Assembly (NCBI RefSeq): GCF_000820145.1
Contig: NZ_CDBW01000003.1
Location: 78,137 to 142,136 of the forward strand
DNA from: Aeromonas sobria
GTDB taxonomy: Bacteria > Pseudomonadota > Gammaproteobacteria > Enterobacterales > Aeromonadaceae
Reading direction: 5' to 3'
DNA length: 64,000 bases
Part shown: in pieces, positions 28,408 through 37,448 of the stretch
Layout: each line of letters begins with the position of its first letter
How positions within the stretch are numbered: position 1 is the first letter of the stretch
Notes under the pieces: generated by a model
The model's input: the letters and a program-made list of their open reading frames with translations, nothing else
The model's database searches: none
Told to the model about the DNA's origin: nothing
Translations under genes and position numbers: made by a program

Positions 28408-29454
28408 ATGCGAAGCGTCTATCTCTCCCCGTTGTTGCTGATCTGGTTGCTAATGCTTCCCCGCGCCGCCTTCGCCTTTGCGGTCGATCTCTGGCCCGAC
28501 GGCGAATTCAGCGGCCAACCGGTGCGCCAGCAGTGGCCGGAACCCGCTGCCGCAACCAAACCGCTGACCCTCTGTGCCCTCTACCCCCATCTGCGCGACG
28601 CCTACTGGCTGTCGGTCAATCAGGGCATGGTGGACGAGGCGAAACGGCTGGGAGTCAAATTGCAGATCCACGAAGCGGGGGGCTACGGCGCCATCGCCGA
28701 GCAGCGCCAGCAGTTGCAGCGGTGCGTGCAGGAAGGCAGCGACGCCACCTTGCTCGGCGCAGTGAGCTATCAGGGCTTGCGCGAGGCAATCAAGGCAACG
28801 CCGCTGCCGGTGTTTGGGCTGGTCAACGATCTGCCCAGCGGTCTGGTGCAGGCCAAGGTGGGGGTCTCCTGGTACCAGATGGGCTGGCAGATTGGCCACT
28901 GGCTGGCGCAGCGCCACCCCGCCGGCAGCAAGCCGGTCTCGGTCGCCCTCTTCCCCGGCCCGCAGGCGAGCGGCGGCAATAACTTCGTCGAGCCGGGTTT
29001 TGCCGACGCCATCAAGGGGAGCGCCATCGAGCTGGTCACTACCGAGCGCGGCGACAACAGCCGGGAAATCCAGCGCACGCTGGTGCAGCAGACCCTGGCC
29101 CGCTATCCAGAGCTCGACTATCTGGTGGGAGGCGCCATCGCCGCCGAAGTGGCGGTCAACGAGCTGGCGCAGCGCCATCTCGACAGGCCCCAAGTGCTGA
29201 GCACCTACTTCAGCCACGGCGTACAGCGCGGCCTGCGCCGGGGCAAGATCCTGGCTGCCAACAGCGATCAGATGCGGCTGCAGGGGCGCCTTGCGGTGGC
29301 TCAGGCGGTCTGTCTGCTGCAACACCCCGACGCCAGTGCCGAGCAGTGCCCGCGGGTGATGGGGCCACCCATTCTGACCCTCTCTGCGCCGCTGGCCGAC
29401 CCCGCAGATTCCCTCTCGGATGGCGCTTTTCGTCCCGTCTATCGGGTCGAATAG
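28408..29454 (+). CDS. torT: Periplasmic TMAO-binding protein TorT
   Basis: TorT is a LacI/RbsB-fold periplasmic protein that binds TMAO and controls TorS. The 348-residue product has a signal peptide ([20 protein letters not shown], cleavage near AFA). Its mature part matches E. coli TorT in [31 protein letters not shown], and a C-terminal FRPVYRVE. The ribosome site is weak. torS is divergent with only 70 bp between the preferred starts, and the order torS-torT-torR-torCAD is as in E. coli, except that a GFA-family gene lies between torT and torR. Confidence 0.93.
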   Translation: MRSVYLSPLLLIWLLMLPRAAFAFAVDLWPDGEFSGQPVRQQWPEPAAATKPLTLCALYPHLRDAYWLSVNQGMVDEAKRLGVKLQIHEAGGYGAIAEQRQQLQRCVQEGSDATLLGAVSYQGLREAIKATPLPVFGLVNDLPSGLVQAKVGVSWYQMGWQIGHWLAQRHPAGSKPVSVALFPGPQASGGNNFVEPGFADAIKGSAIELVTTERGDNSREIQRTLVQQTLARYPELDYLVGGAIAAEVAVNELAQRHLDRPQVLSTYFSHGVQRGLRRGKILAANSDQMRLQGRLAVAQAVCLLQHPDASAEQCPRVMGPPILTLSAPLADPADSLSDGAFRPVYRVE

Positions 29455-29507
29455 CGGGCGGGCGAATCGCCGTTGCCAAATCCGATTAGCACACTCAAGG
29501 AGAAGAG

Positions 29508-29912
29508 ATGAAAGAGTTACATGCCAGCTGCCTGTGCGGCGCCATCGCCCTGATCCTGCCGGATCAGTTCGACTATATGGGGAACTGCCACTGCAGCGAA
29601 TGCCGCAAGTTTTCAGGGGGAGATTACGCCTCGGTCGGCGGACTGGATGGCAACAAGGTCACCATCATGAAGGGGGAAGAAGCCATCACCCGCTACCAGA
29701 AATCGGCAGAGACCACCCTGGCCTTCTGTCGTCACTGCGGCTCCAGCCTGTTCAGCCAGAAGAGCAGCAGCGGCAAGATCAATCTACGCCTCGGGGTGCT
29801 GGACGATGTGCCAAGCCAGCGTCCCGCGTTTCACATCTTTGTCGGCTCCAAGGCCCCCTGGCACCAGATTGGCGACGACTGCCCGCAATTTGATACCCGC
29901 CCGCCGGTCTGA
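29508..29912 (+). CDS. GFA-family (CENP-V/Gfa) zinc protein
   Basis: A 134-residue protein of the glutathione-dependent formaldehyde-activating family. The full zinc set is present: C8 and C10 (SCLCGA), C27, C29 and C32 (CHCSEC), and C74 and C77 (CRHCGS). Members are annotated as S-hydroxymethylglutathione synthases, but that activity has been questioned. Here it lies 53 bp after torT on the same strand with AAGGAG nearby, and faces torR. TMAO respiration does not itself release formaldehyde, though methylamine breakdown does, so a link to the tor locus is a guess. Confidence 0.9.
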   Translation: MKELHASCLCGAIALILPDQFDYMGNCHCSECRKFSGGDYASVGGLDGNKVTIMKGEEAITRYQKSAETTLAFCRHCGSSLFSQKSSSGKINLRLGVLDDVPSQRPAFHIFVGSKAPWHQIGDDCPQFDTRPPV

Positions 29913-29948
29913 TACCCGGTCAAACAGGTCAAGACCACCACACGGGAA

Positions 29949-30662
29949 TCAAGAGGCTATCTCACCGGCAAACAGATAGCCTTCACCATGGACGGTGACA
30001 AACAGCTGGGGATCCCGCGGATCCGGCTCCATCTTGCCCCGCAGCCGCCGGATCAGTACGTCTATGGTGCGATCGCTCGGGCCATCGCCGCGATGGCTGA
30101 TGAGGGTCAGGATCCGCTCCCGGCTCAGCACTCGCCCGGCATGGGCGACAAAGGCCACCAGCACTTCATATTCAGCCTTGGTCAGGCGCACCGGCACCCT
30201 GTCCTTGCTGAGCTGGCGGCGGGGAATGTCAAAACGCCAGGGACCAAAGCGCACCGCATCGTCAGCCACCGCAGGCTCGCTCGGCGCGGCGGCAGCCAGC
30301 GAGATCCGCCACAGCAGATTTTTGACCCGCACCAGCAACTCCCGCAGCTCGAACGGCTTGGTGACATAGTCATCGGCCCCCATCTCGAGGCCGACAATCC
30401 GGTCCACCGCATCACTGCGGCCGGTGACCAGAATGATCCCCACCGTGCTGCGCGCCCGCAGTTCACGGGTCAGCAGCAGACCATCTTCCCCCGGCAGGTT
30501 GATATCCAGCATCACCAGATCGACCGTCTGCTCCGCCAGCACAGCGCGCATCTCCTGACCGTTTTCGACCGCCGTCACCCGATAGCCCTCCCGCTCGAAA
30601 TAGCCGGTCAGCTTCTCGCGGGTAACCGCATCATCTTCAACAACCAGAATGTGGTAGCTCAT
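29949..30662 (-). CDS. torR: Response regulator TorR
   Basis: TorR is the OmpR-family regulator that activates torCAD when phosphorylated by TorS. The 237-residue protein has a receiver domain (ILVVEDDAVTREKL; phospho-acceptor D53 in VMLDINLPG; K near VTKPFELREL) and a C-terminal winged helix (VRLTKAEYEVLVAF, RTIDVLIRRLRGKM). An in-frame ATG at 30707 would lie inside the control region and is not preferred; MSYHILVVED at 30662 matches the E. coli start. It is divergent from torC across 148 bp containing tor-box-like decamers. Confidence 0.95.
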   Translation of the reverse strand: MSYHILVVEDDAVTREKLTGYFEREGYRVTAVENGQEMRAVLAEQTVDLVMLDINLPGEDGLLLTRELRARSTVGIILVTGRSDAVDRIVGLEMGADDYVTKPFELRELLVRVKNLLWRISLAAAAPSEPAVADDAVRFGPWRFDIPRRQLSKDRVPVRLTKAEYEVLVAFVAHAGRVLSRERILTLISHRGDGPSDRTIDVLIRRLRGKMEPDPRDPQLFVTVHGEGYLFAGEIAS

Positions 30663-30699
30663 GGGCAGGGTTCGCGATGGTCGACAAGGGAGGATTATT

Positions 30700-30709
30700 C
30701 TATTCACAT
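30700..30709 (+). promoter_or_regulatory. Tor-box-like decamer 1
   Basis: CTATTCACAT matches eight of ten bases of the TorR decamer CTGTTCATAT. It lies between the divergent torR and torC starts, about 100 bp upstream of torC. Confidence 0.55.
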
Positions 30710-30752
30710 TTTGTCATAAATACCCCTATTTCATTAATTTGTGGCGGCAGCC

Positions 30753-30762
30753 CTGTTCACAA
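30753..30762 (+). promoter_or_regulatory. Tor-box-like decamer 2
   Basis: CTGTTCACAA matches eight of ten bases of the TorR decamer CTGTTCATAT and is in the same orientation as the first site, 53 bp downstream of it and about 48 bp before the torC start. Confidence 0.55.
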
Positions 30763-30810
30763 CGCCTCCCTATCATGGCCCCCATCAAAAAAGTGATGTG
30801 AGAGAGCATG

Positions 30811-31974
30811 ATGAAAAAACTGTGGCACTTCCTGCGCACCCCCAGCCGTCGCTGGTCGATACTGGCGCTGCTTCTGGTGGGCGTCGGCGTCACCCTCGCG
30901 GGCACCGTCGGCCTGCACTACGGCTTTGAGAAAACCAGCAGCCTCGAATTCTGTATCTCCTGCCACTCCATGAAAGACACCGTCTATCCGGAGTACAAGG
31001 AGTCCATCCACTTCAAGAATGCCTCAGGGGTACAGGCGGTCTGTACCGACTGTCACCAGCCGAAGGACTTTGTCGGCAAGGTGGCCCGCAAGATGGAGGC
31101 GGCCAACGACCTCTATCAGGAGTACATAGGCCACAGCATCGACACCCAGGAGAAGTTCGAGGACCGGCGCCTGCATCTGGCCGAGAAGGTGTGGGCGCGG
31201 ATGAGCAGCCAGAACTCCAAGACCTGCAAGTCCTGCCACAGCTACGACAACATGGATCACGCCAAGCAATCCCCGGCGGCAGCGCTGGCGATGAAAGATG
31301 CGGCGGCGAAGAACATGAACTGCATCGAGTGCCACAAGGGCATCGCCCACGAACTGCCCAACATGGCGGGCGGCTTCCGTGCCACCTACGCCACCCTGGT
31401 CAACGACGCGCAAGAGGCGCCAGCCGCCGAGACCCTCTACAACCTGGGTGAGAAAGATCTCTATGCCAGCGAGCAGAGCACCGACCCGGTCGGCAAGCTG
31501 CTGCCAGCCTCCCGCATCGACGTGACGGCCCGCAGCGGCGATCGTCTACAGGTGACCATCGAAGGGTGGCGCGAGAGCAAAGGCAAGGGCCGGGTGTTGA
31601 GCGAGTACATGGGCAAGCGGGTCTTCGTCGCCACCATCCGTGACGAGCTGAAAGCCAGCGAACAGATCCTGAAAAAAGAGACCGACAGTGCCACCCATAT
31701 CAAGTGGGAGCAGGTTCAGGTGCAAGCCTGGGTCGACAACAAGGGCTTTGAATCCTCACTCAAGCCGATCTGGGATTACGCCGGCGAGATGTACAAATCC
31801 ACCTGCAACTCCTGCCACGGCGCGCCGGATCCGGCTCACTTTACCGCCAACGGCTGGATCTCGGGCCTCAAGGCGATGTCTGCCTACTACCGCCTGAGCA
31901 AGGAAGAGGAGCGCACCCTGCTCAAATACCTGCAGAACCATGCCGCCGATACCGGTGGTCAGGGCAGCCACTAA
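30811..31974 (+). CDS. torC: Pentaheme c-type cytochrome TorC
   Basis: TorC is a membrane-anchored NapC/NirT-family cytochrome that passes electrons from menaquinol to TorA. The 387-residue protein has an N-terminal anchor (WSILALLLVGVGVTLAGTVG), then four CxxCH hemes in the first half (FCISCH, CTDCH, CKSCH, CIECH) and a fifth in the C-terminal TorC-specific domain (CNSCHGAPDPAHF). Two tandem ATGs occur at 30808 and 30811; the second gives MKKLWHFLRTPSRRW, colinear with E. coli TorC. It is the first gene of torCAD. Confidence 0.96.
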   Translation: MKKLWHFLRTPSRRWSILALLLVGVGVTLAGTVGLHYGFEKTSSLEFCISCHSMKDTVYPEYKESIHFKNASGVQAVCTDCHQPKDFVGKVARKMEAANDLYQEYIGHSIDTQEKFEDRRLHLAEKVWARMSSQNSKTCKSCHSYDNMDHAKQSPAAALAMKDAAAKNMNCIECHKGIAHELPNMAGGFRATYATLVNDAQEAPAAETLYNLGEKDLYASEQSTDPVGKLLPASRIDVTARSGDRLQVTIEGWRESKGKGRVLSEYMGKRVFVATIRDELKASEQILKKETDSATHIKWEQVQVQAWVDNKGFESSLKPIWDYAGEMYKSTCNSCHGAPDPAHFTANGWISGLKAMSAYYRLSKEEERTLLKYLQNHAADTGGQGSH

Positions 31975-32014
31975 TTCCGGATTCGAGTTCCGGATCCGAG
32001 AGAGGAATAACAAG

Positions 32015-34507
32015 ATGATCAATATTTCCCGTCGTGGTTTTCTGGGTGGCTTGCTGGCTGGCGGTGCTTCCGCCCTGATCGGCCCCTCCCTGCTCGGTCG
32101 TGCCGTGATGGCCGCCGAGTCTGGCGACAAGCTGGTGCAATCTGGCTCCCACTGGGGCGCCTTCCGCGCCCGGGTGGTCGATGGTCGCTGGGTCGATACC
32201 CTGCCGTTCCAGCATGACAAGCACCCCACCGACATGCTCAAGGCCTTGAGCGAAGTGGTTTATAACCCGTCTCGTATTCGCTACCCCATGGTGCGACTGG
32301 ACTGGCTGCGCAAAGGCCATCAGTCCGACACCAGCGAACGCGGCCAGAACCGCTTCGTGCGGGTCACCTGGTCCCAGGCGCTGGACTTCTTCTATCACGA
32401 GCTGGAGCGGGTGCAGAAGACCTATGGCCCGAGCGCCCTCTATGCCGGTCACTCCGGCTGGCAGTCGGTGGGCAAGCTGCACTCCGCTGGCGCCATGCTG
32501 GGACGCGCCATGAACCTGCACGGCACCTATCTGGCCAAGGCCGGTGACTACTCCACCGGTGCCGCCCAGGTGATCCTGCCCCACGTGGCAGGGGCCATGG
32601 AGGTGTACGAGCAGCAGACCTCCTGGCCGCTGGTGCTGGAGCACAGCAAGACCATCGTTATCTGGGGCTCCGATCCCATCAAGAACCTGCAAGTGGGCTG
32701 GCTGGTGCCGGATCACAGCGTCTACGACTACTGGGCTCAGTTGAAAGAGAAGGTGGCCAAGGGCGAGATCCGGGTGATCAGCGTCGATCCGGTCAAATCC
32801 AAGACCCAGAAATACCTCAACTGCGATCAGGTGACCCTGAATCCGCAGACCGACGTGCCGCTGATGCTGGGCATCGCCCACACCCTCTACAGCGAGAAGC
32901 GCCACGACGAGGCGTTCCTGAAGAACTACACCACCGGCTTTGACAAATTCCTGCCCTACCTGCTGGGCACCAGCGATGGTCAGGTGAAGGATGCCGAGTG
33001 GGCCGCCGCCATCTGCGGCGTCCCTGCCGAGACCATCCGCGAGCTGGCCCGCGCCATGAGCAGCGGCCGTACCCAGCTTATCGGCGGCTGGTGTGTACAG
33101 CGCATGCACCACGGCGAGCAGTACGCCTGGATGCTGGTGGTACTGGCCTCGATGATTGGTCAGATCGGCCTGCCGGGCGGCGGTTACGGCTTTGGCTGGC
33201 ACTACAACGGGGCAGGCACCATCACCTCCAGCGGCCCCATCATGTCCGGTTTCAGCTCGGTCATTCCTGGGGTCAAGCCGCTCCATGATGGCGACTGGAA
33301 GGGCTACTCCAAATTCATTCCGGTGGCCCGTTTCGTCGACTGCATCCTCAATCCGGGCAAGCAGCTCGCCTTCAACGGCCAGACCATCACCTACCCCCAC
33401 ATGAAGATGGCAGTGTTCTGCGGCAACAACCCGTTCCACCACCAGCAGGATCGCAACAAGATGGTCGCCGCCTGGCGCAAGCTGGAAACCGTGGTCAGCA
33501 TCGATCACCAGTGGACGGCCAGCTGCCGTTTCGCCGATATCGTGCTGCCCGCCACCACCACCTATGAGCGGGATGACATCGAGCAGTGGGGCTCTCACTC
33601 CAACGCCGGTATCCTGGCCATGCACAAGGTGGTTGAGCCGCTGTTCGAGGCGCGCGATGACTATGACATCTTCGCCGATCTCTGCCGTCGCTTCGGTCGC
33701 GAGGCCGAGTTCACCGGCGGCAAGAGCAAGCTGGATTGGATCCAGAGCATTTATGACGACGCCCGCCTGCAGGGTCGCGGCATCGGTATTCGTCTGCCCC
33801 GTTTCAGCCAGTTCTGGCACGGCGAGGGGTTCGTCACCTTCCCGGCGGGCCAGCCCTGGGTACGCCACGAGTCGTTCCGTCAGGAGCCGGATCTGGAGCC
33901 CCTCGGTACCCCGTCTGGCCTTATCGAGATCTACTCCAAGACCATCGCCGACTACGGCTATGGGGATTGCCCGGGCCACCCGGTCTGGATCGAACCCTAC
34001 GAGCGATCTCACGGCGGGCCGGGCAGCAAACAGTACCCGCTGCACCTGCAATCCTGCCACCCGGACAAGCGGCTGCACAGCCAGCTCTGCTCCTCCGACA
34101 ACTACCGCGCCACCTACACTGTGCAGGGTCGCGAACCTGTCTACATGAATCCGCAGGATGCCAAGTCCCGCGGCCTCAAAGACGGCGATCTGGTGCGGGT
34201 GTTCAACGGCCGCGGTCAGGTACTGGCCGGTCTGGTGGTAAGCGATGACTACGCCCCCGGCGTGGTGCGCATTCAGGAAGGTGCCTGGTATGGCCCGCAA
34301 GAGGGCGGCAAGGTCGGCACCCTTTGTACCTATGGTGACCCCAACGTACTGACCGCTGACATCGGCTCCTCCAGCCTGGCGCAGGCCACCACGGCCCATA
34401 CCGCGCTGGTGGAGATCGAGAAGTTCCGCGGGCAGGCACCAGCTGTCACTGCCTTCGGCACACCGGAATCAGCCAAGGGCATCGACCCTATGTTCCCGGC
34501 ACTCTGA
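32015..34507 (+). CDS. torA: Trimethylamine-N-oxide reductase TorA, molybdoenzyme
   Basis: TorA is the periplasmic Mo-bisMGD reductase that converts TMAO to trimethylamine as terminal acceptor in anaerobic respiration. The 830-residue protein starts with a Tat signal peptide (MINISRRGFLGG, cleavage near VMAAE). DMSO-reductase-family features include HSGWQSVGKLHSAG, VIWGSDPIKN, and the C-terminal molydopterin-dinucleotide domain around PLHLQSCHPDKRLHSQ. The ATG at 32015 has GAGGAA upstream; an in-frame extension to 31940 overlaps torC and lacks the Tat signal at its head. Spacing to torC is 40 bp. Confidence 0.97.
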   Translation: MINISRRGFLGGLLAGGASALIGPSLLGRAVMAAESGDKLVQSGSHWGAFRARVVDGRWVDTLPFQHDKHPTDMLKALSEVVYNPSRIRYPMVRLDWLRKGHQSDTSERGQNRFVRVTWSQALDFFYHELERVQKTYGPSALYAGHSGWQSVGKLHSAGAMLGRAMNLHGTYLAKAGDYSTGAAQVILPHVAGAMEVYEQQTSWPLVLEHSKTIVIWGSDPIKNLQVGWLVPDHSVYDYWAQLKEKVAKGEIRVISVDPVKSKTQKYLNCDQVTLNPQTDVPLMLGIAHTLYSEKRHDEAFLKNYTTGFDKFLPYLLGTSDGQVKDAEWAAAICGVPAETIRELARAMSSGRTQLIGGWCVQRMHHGEQYAWMLVVLASMIGQIGLPGGGYGFGWHYNGAGTITSSGPIMSGFSSVIPGVKPLHDGDWKGYSKFIPVARFVDCILNPGKQLAFNGQTITYPHMKMAVFCGNNPFHHQQDRNKMVAAWRKLETVVSIDHQWTASCRFADIVLPATTTYERDDIEQWGSHSNAGILAMHKVVEPLFEARDDYDIFADLCRRFGREAEFTGGKSKLDWIQSIYDDARLQGRGIGIRLPRFSQFWHGEGFVTFPAGQPWVRHESFRQEPDLEPLGTPSGLIEIYSKTIADYGYGDCPGHPVWIEPYERSHGGPGSKQYPLHLQSCHPDKRLHSQLCSSDNYRATYTVQGREPVYMNPQDAKSRGLKDGDLVRVFNGRGQVLAGLVVSDDYAPGVVRIQEGAWYGPQEGGKVGTLCTYGDPNVLTADIGSSSLAQATTAHTALVEIEKFRGQAPAVTAFGTPESAKGIDPMFPAL

Positions 34508-34606
34508 CCCCGGGGGGACGAAAGCGCCCCCTTGAGTTTCCTTTATTTTTAAAGTCGTTAGAATCGGGAGCCATCAAGGCTCCCGATTGCCATCCACGGA
34601 GGAAAA

Positions 34607-35275
34607 ATGCAGGAATTTATGGCTACCAGCGAACGCCGGGCCGAACTCTACTGGTGGTTCTCCACCCTGTTCGCCGCCGAGCTCAGTGATGAGCAGATCG
34701 CCGAATATGACACCTATGATGTGCGAAGCTTCCTGAAAAGCCTCTCGACCCTCGACCCGATGCGCGAGGCAGTGGCGGAACTCAACGACGCCATCGCTCG
34801 CCTGCTGGTGCGCCCGGATCGCCAGCTGGAGCTGGCCGCCGACTTCGCCGGCCTGTTTCTGGTGGATCCCAAGCAGGGCGCCCTGCCCTACGAATCACTC
34901 TACCGCGGCGATGCCAAGCTGATGATGCAGGCCCCGATGACCGAGATGCAGGCCCGCCTAGATCGCCTCGGCATCAATGTCAGCGACAAATACAAGGAGC
35001 CTGCCGACCATCTGGCCATCGAGCTGGATCTGATGGGCAATCTCATCATCCGCGCGGCGGAAGCAAAGAGCGCTGCCGAGCGGGAAAGCTGGTTAAACGA
35101 ACAGGAGGCGCTGTTGCACACCCATCTGCTGGGCTGGTTCGCCAAGTTCGAAACCGCCTGTCGCGCCGCCGACCAGTTTGGCTTCTATGGCGCCTGTGCG
35201 CGCCTGCTGGGGGTATTCCTCACCATGGATGCCAACTATCTGGGGCTGGTGAAGCCGACCCAACCGGCCGGTTGA
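34607..35275 (+). CDS. torD: TorA-specific molybdoenzyme maturation chaperone TorD
   Basis: TorD binds apo-TorA and its Tat signal in the cytoplasm and holds it for cofactor insertion. The 222-residue all-helical protein has the family signatures [27 protein letters not shown] and [21 protein letters not shown] lies four bases before the ATG at 34607. It is slightly longer than E. coli TorD (199 aa). It follows torA by 99 bp and is followed after 4 bp by a membrane protein gene. Confidence 0.95.
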   Translation: MQEFMATSERRAELYWWFSTLFAAELSDEQIAEYDTYDVRSFLKSLSTLDPMREAVAELNDAIARLLVRPDRQLELAADFAGLFLVDPKQGALPYESLYRGDAKLMMQAPMTEMQARLDRLGINVSDKYKEPADHLAIELDLMGNLIIRAAEAKSAAERESWLNEQEALLHTHLLGWFAKFETACRAADQFGFYGACARLLGVFLTMDANYLGLVKPTQPAG

Positions 35276-35279
35276 AGCA

Positions 35280-35648
35280 ATGAGAACAGCGCTGCTATTG
35301 ATAGCATGCTGGCTGCTGGCCCTGATCCCGCTGGATCAAGGCCTTACCCCTCTCGCGGCACTACTCTTTAATCCGGATCGCGAGCTGTACGGTACCGCCC
35401 AGCTCACCGGCTTTGCCGGTATTCTGCTCACCCTCTATCTCGCCAACCTCGGTGTGGAAGTGGTGCTGCGCCGCCGTTTTCAGATCGCCGGCATGCTGGC
35501 CCTGCTGGCCGCCTGGATCGACTTCATCAACAGCAGTGGCAGCGAGTCGCACTTCCTGCTGCTCTACCTGCTTGCCCTCCCCTTCCACCTGCTCGGCTGG
35601 CTGGTATTTGTGCGCGGTATTCAGGCGTTTGGTCGCCAGAAAGGCTGA
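35280..35648 (+). CDS. Four-helix membrane protein after torD, function unknown
   Basis: A 122-residue hydrophobic protein with about four membrane helices (TALLLIACWLLALIPL; GFAGILLTLYLANLG; FQIAGMLALLAAWIDF; FLLLYLLALPFHLLGWLVF) and no recognised domain. The ATG at 35280 follows the torD stop by 4 bp, so it is very probably the fourth gene of torCAD. E. coli has no such gene at this place. It could serve TMAO respiration (quinol access, assembly) or simply share the transcript. Confidence is in the coding call, not in function. Confidence 0.8.
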   Translation: MRTALLLIACWLLALIPLDQGLTPLAALLFNPDRELYGTAQLTGFAGILLTLYLANLGVEVVLRRRFQIAGMLALLAAWIDFINSSGSESHFLLLYLLALPFHLLGWLVFVRGIQAFGRQKG

Positions 35649-35733
35649 TCCCTTCCTACCGCCTATTGATCACTGTCAGATCCAGACACGACAACACTGA
35701 CGCTCACATGGCGCCTTACTCAGTAAAGGGGGA

Positions 35734-36147
35734 TCAGCCTCGATGACCAGACGGCAGAAAGTGGATGGCACGCGCCAGCAGGCGGTAATGTTCGGGGGGA
35801 AGAGCGTCGGAGAAGATCCACAGTTGCCGTAACGACGCAGGTTCAGTGCCTTGCGGATCGGGGCAAAGCACCAACCTGAGCACACCGGGCAAAATACGGC
35901 TCTTTTTACCGAGCTGATAGCGGCGACCTTGCCACTGTAGCCACTGGCCATCCCAGATCAGTTCGAATGGGGGCTCGACGAGCGCCCGCCAACTCAGCCA
36001 GAGCGCCACCAACCAAACGGGCAGCAACAGCGCCCACTGCCAAGCGGCAATCAGGCCAGCCACCGGCCAGAGCAGCAACAGAAAGAGGGCCACCAGCAAG
36101 GATTGCTGATGGCGGGAGGGGTGAACCTGGATGATCACCCGCGCCAC
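35734..36147 (-). CDS. ygfX: YgfX/CptA-like inner-membrane protein
   Basis: A 137-residue protein with two membrane helices near the N-terminus (SLLVALFLLLLWPVAGLIAAW and ALLLPVWLVALWLSW) and a soluble C-terminal part beginning ELIWDGQWLQWQGRRYQLGKKS, the YgfX layout. It lies 4 bp after sdhE, the conserved ygfY-ygfX pair. E. coli YgfX was reported as a toxin affecting MreB/FtsZ with YgfY as antitoxin, but SdhE is now better understood as a flavinylation factor, so the toxin role is unsure. Confidence 0.85.
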   Translation of the reverse strand: MARVIIQVHPSRHQQSLLVALFLLLLWPVAGLIAAWQWALLLPVWLVALWLSWRALVEPPFELIWDGQWLQWQGRRYQLGKKSRILPGVLRLVLCPDPQGTEPASLRQLWIFSDALPPEHYRLLARAIHFLPSGHRG

Positions 36148-36151
36148 AGCG

Positions 36152-36421
36152 TTACAGCTGACGGTCGTGGCGGGCCTGATTACGCTCCAGGATCATCTTG
36201 ATCAGGGCGACAAAAGCGGGATCGGCCGGTACGGCGTGACCCATGGTCCAACGGAACAGATCCGGATCATCGCTCTCCAGCAGGCTGATAAAGGTCTGCT
36301 GATCGGCGTCACTCAGGGCGTCGAACTCGTTTTCATAAAACGGCATAAAGATCACATCCAACTCAAGCATGCCGCGACGGCAGGCCCATTTCAGACGGGA
36401 TTTTTCAACTGGGCTCAACAT
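36152..36421 (-). CDS. sdhE: FAD assembly factor SdhE
   Basis: SdhE (YgfY/CptB) promotes covalent FAD attachment to succinate dehydrogenase and fumarate reductase. The 89-residue helical protein has the RGMLELD motif near residue 16-22, containing the RGxxE flavinylation signature, and LLESDDPDLFRWTMGH in the middle. The ATG at 36421 is preferred over an extension to 36478. It is divergent from ygfZ across about 110 bp, as in E. coli. Confidence 0.95.
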   Translation of the reverse strand: MLSPVEKSRLKWACRRGMLELDVIFMPFYENEFDALSDADQQTFISLLESDDPDLFRWTMGHAVPADPAFVALIKMILERNQARHDRQL

Positions 36422-36533
36422 GGCACTCTCCTTACATAGACCCAGGGGATGGTACCAGCAGGATTTTCCGGCTGACAAACATTAGTTACGTCTTTACCAT
36501 GCAGCTCACATACTTTCTCTCTGGAATACCATC

Positions 36534-37442
36534 GTGAGTCTGCAACCACCTGCTTTTCCTGCCGAGCCGACCAGTTTCCCCCTGACCAAGCTGGCCATCA
36601 CCCGCCTCTGTGGCCCGGATCGCGCCAAATTTCTGCAAGGTCAGGTCACCTGTGATGTGAATGCCCTGCAGCCGGGGCAAAACACCCCAGGTGGTCATTG
36701 CGATCCCAAGGGCAAGCTGTGGAGTGATTTTCGCCTGCTCTGCCTGGAAGATTCCCTATTAATGCTGACCACCCCGTCGGTGCTGGAACGCCAGCTGCCG
36801 GAGCTCAAGAAGTTCGCAGTCTTCTCCAAGGTCGAGATCGCCGCCGATGAGCGCCACGCCACCGGGATCGCCGGTGCGGGCAGCGATGAGTGGATCGCCG
36901 CCCAGTTTGGCCTGCAGCAGAGCGGTCTTATCGACGGCGGCATGGCGGTGAAGATCGAACAGGATCGCTGGCTGCTGGTGAGCAATCAGCAAGCCGAGAC
37001 ACTGCCGCAAGGCGACGAGTCACTCTGGTGGGGGCTCGAGATCAAGGCGGGTCTGCCGCACATGGAAGCGGTGCATCAGGGGGAGTACATCCCGCAGATG
37101 CTCAACCTGCAGGCACTGGATGGCATCAGCTTCAACAAGGGCTGCTACATGGGGCAGGAGACGGTAGCCCGCGCCAAGTATCGCGGAGCCAACAACCGCG
37201 CCCTGTTCCTGCTGGCGGGCACCAGCGGCGAGCCGGTCACCAGCGGCGATACCCTTGAGCTGCAACTGGGTGACAACTGGCGCCGCAGCGGCATGGTGCT
37301 CAACGCCTGGCAACAGGCCGGGCAGGTGTGGCTCACCGCCGTGCTGCCGAAAGATACCGAGGCTGACGCTCAATTCCGCCTCAAGCAGGACGAAGGCTCC
37401 CGCCTCACCCTGCAACCCCTGCCTTACCAACTGACCGAGTAA
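36534..37442 (+). CDS. ygfZ: Folate-binding Fe-S/tRNA-modification factor YgfZ
   Basis: YgfZ is a GcvT-like tetrahydrofolate-binding protein needed for MiaB-dependent tRNA modification and maintenance of some iron-sulfur enzymes. The 302-residue protein contains the diagnostic KGCYMGQE motif (about residues 202-209) with its key cysteine, and GQVTCDVNALQPGQ near the N-terminus. The start is GTG at 36534 with GGA upstream. It is divergent from sdhE, the conserved neighbourhood. Confidence 0.95.
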   Translation: MSLQPPAFPAEPTSFPLTKLAITRLCGPDRAKFLQGQVTCDVNALQPGQNTPGGHCDPKGKLWSDFRLLCLEDSLLMLTTPSVLERQLPELKKFAVFSKVEIAADERHATGIAGAGSDEWIAAQFGLQQSGLIDGGMAVKIEQDRWLLVSNQQAETLPQGDESLWWGLEIKAGLPHMEAVHQGEYIPQMLNLQALDGISFNKGCYMGQETVARAKYRGANNRALFLLAGTSGEPVTSGDTLELQLGDNWRRSGMVLNAWQQAGQVWLTAVLPKDTEADAQFRLKQDEGSRLTLQPLPYQLTE

Positions 37443-37448
37443 GGTCGG

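Noticed and set aside
31922..34399. 825-codon open frame antisense to torA
   Set aside because: It is a shadow of a long GC-rich gene: no ribosome site, no recognised domain, and the plus strand is clearly torA with Tat signal and molybdopterin motifs.
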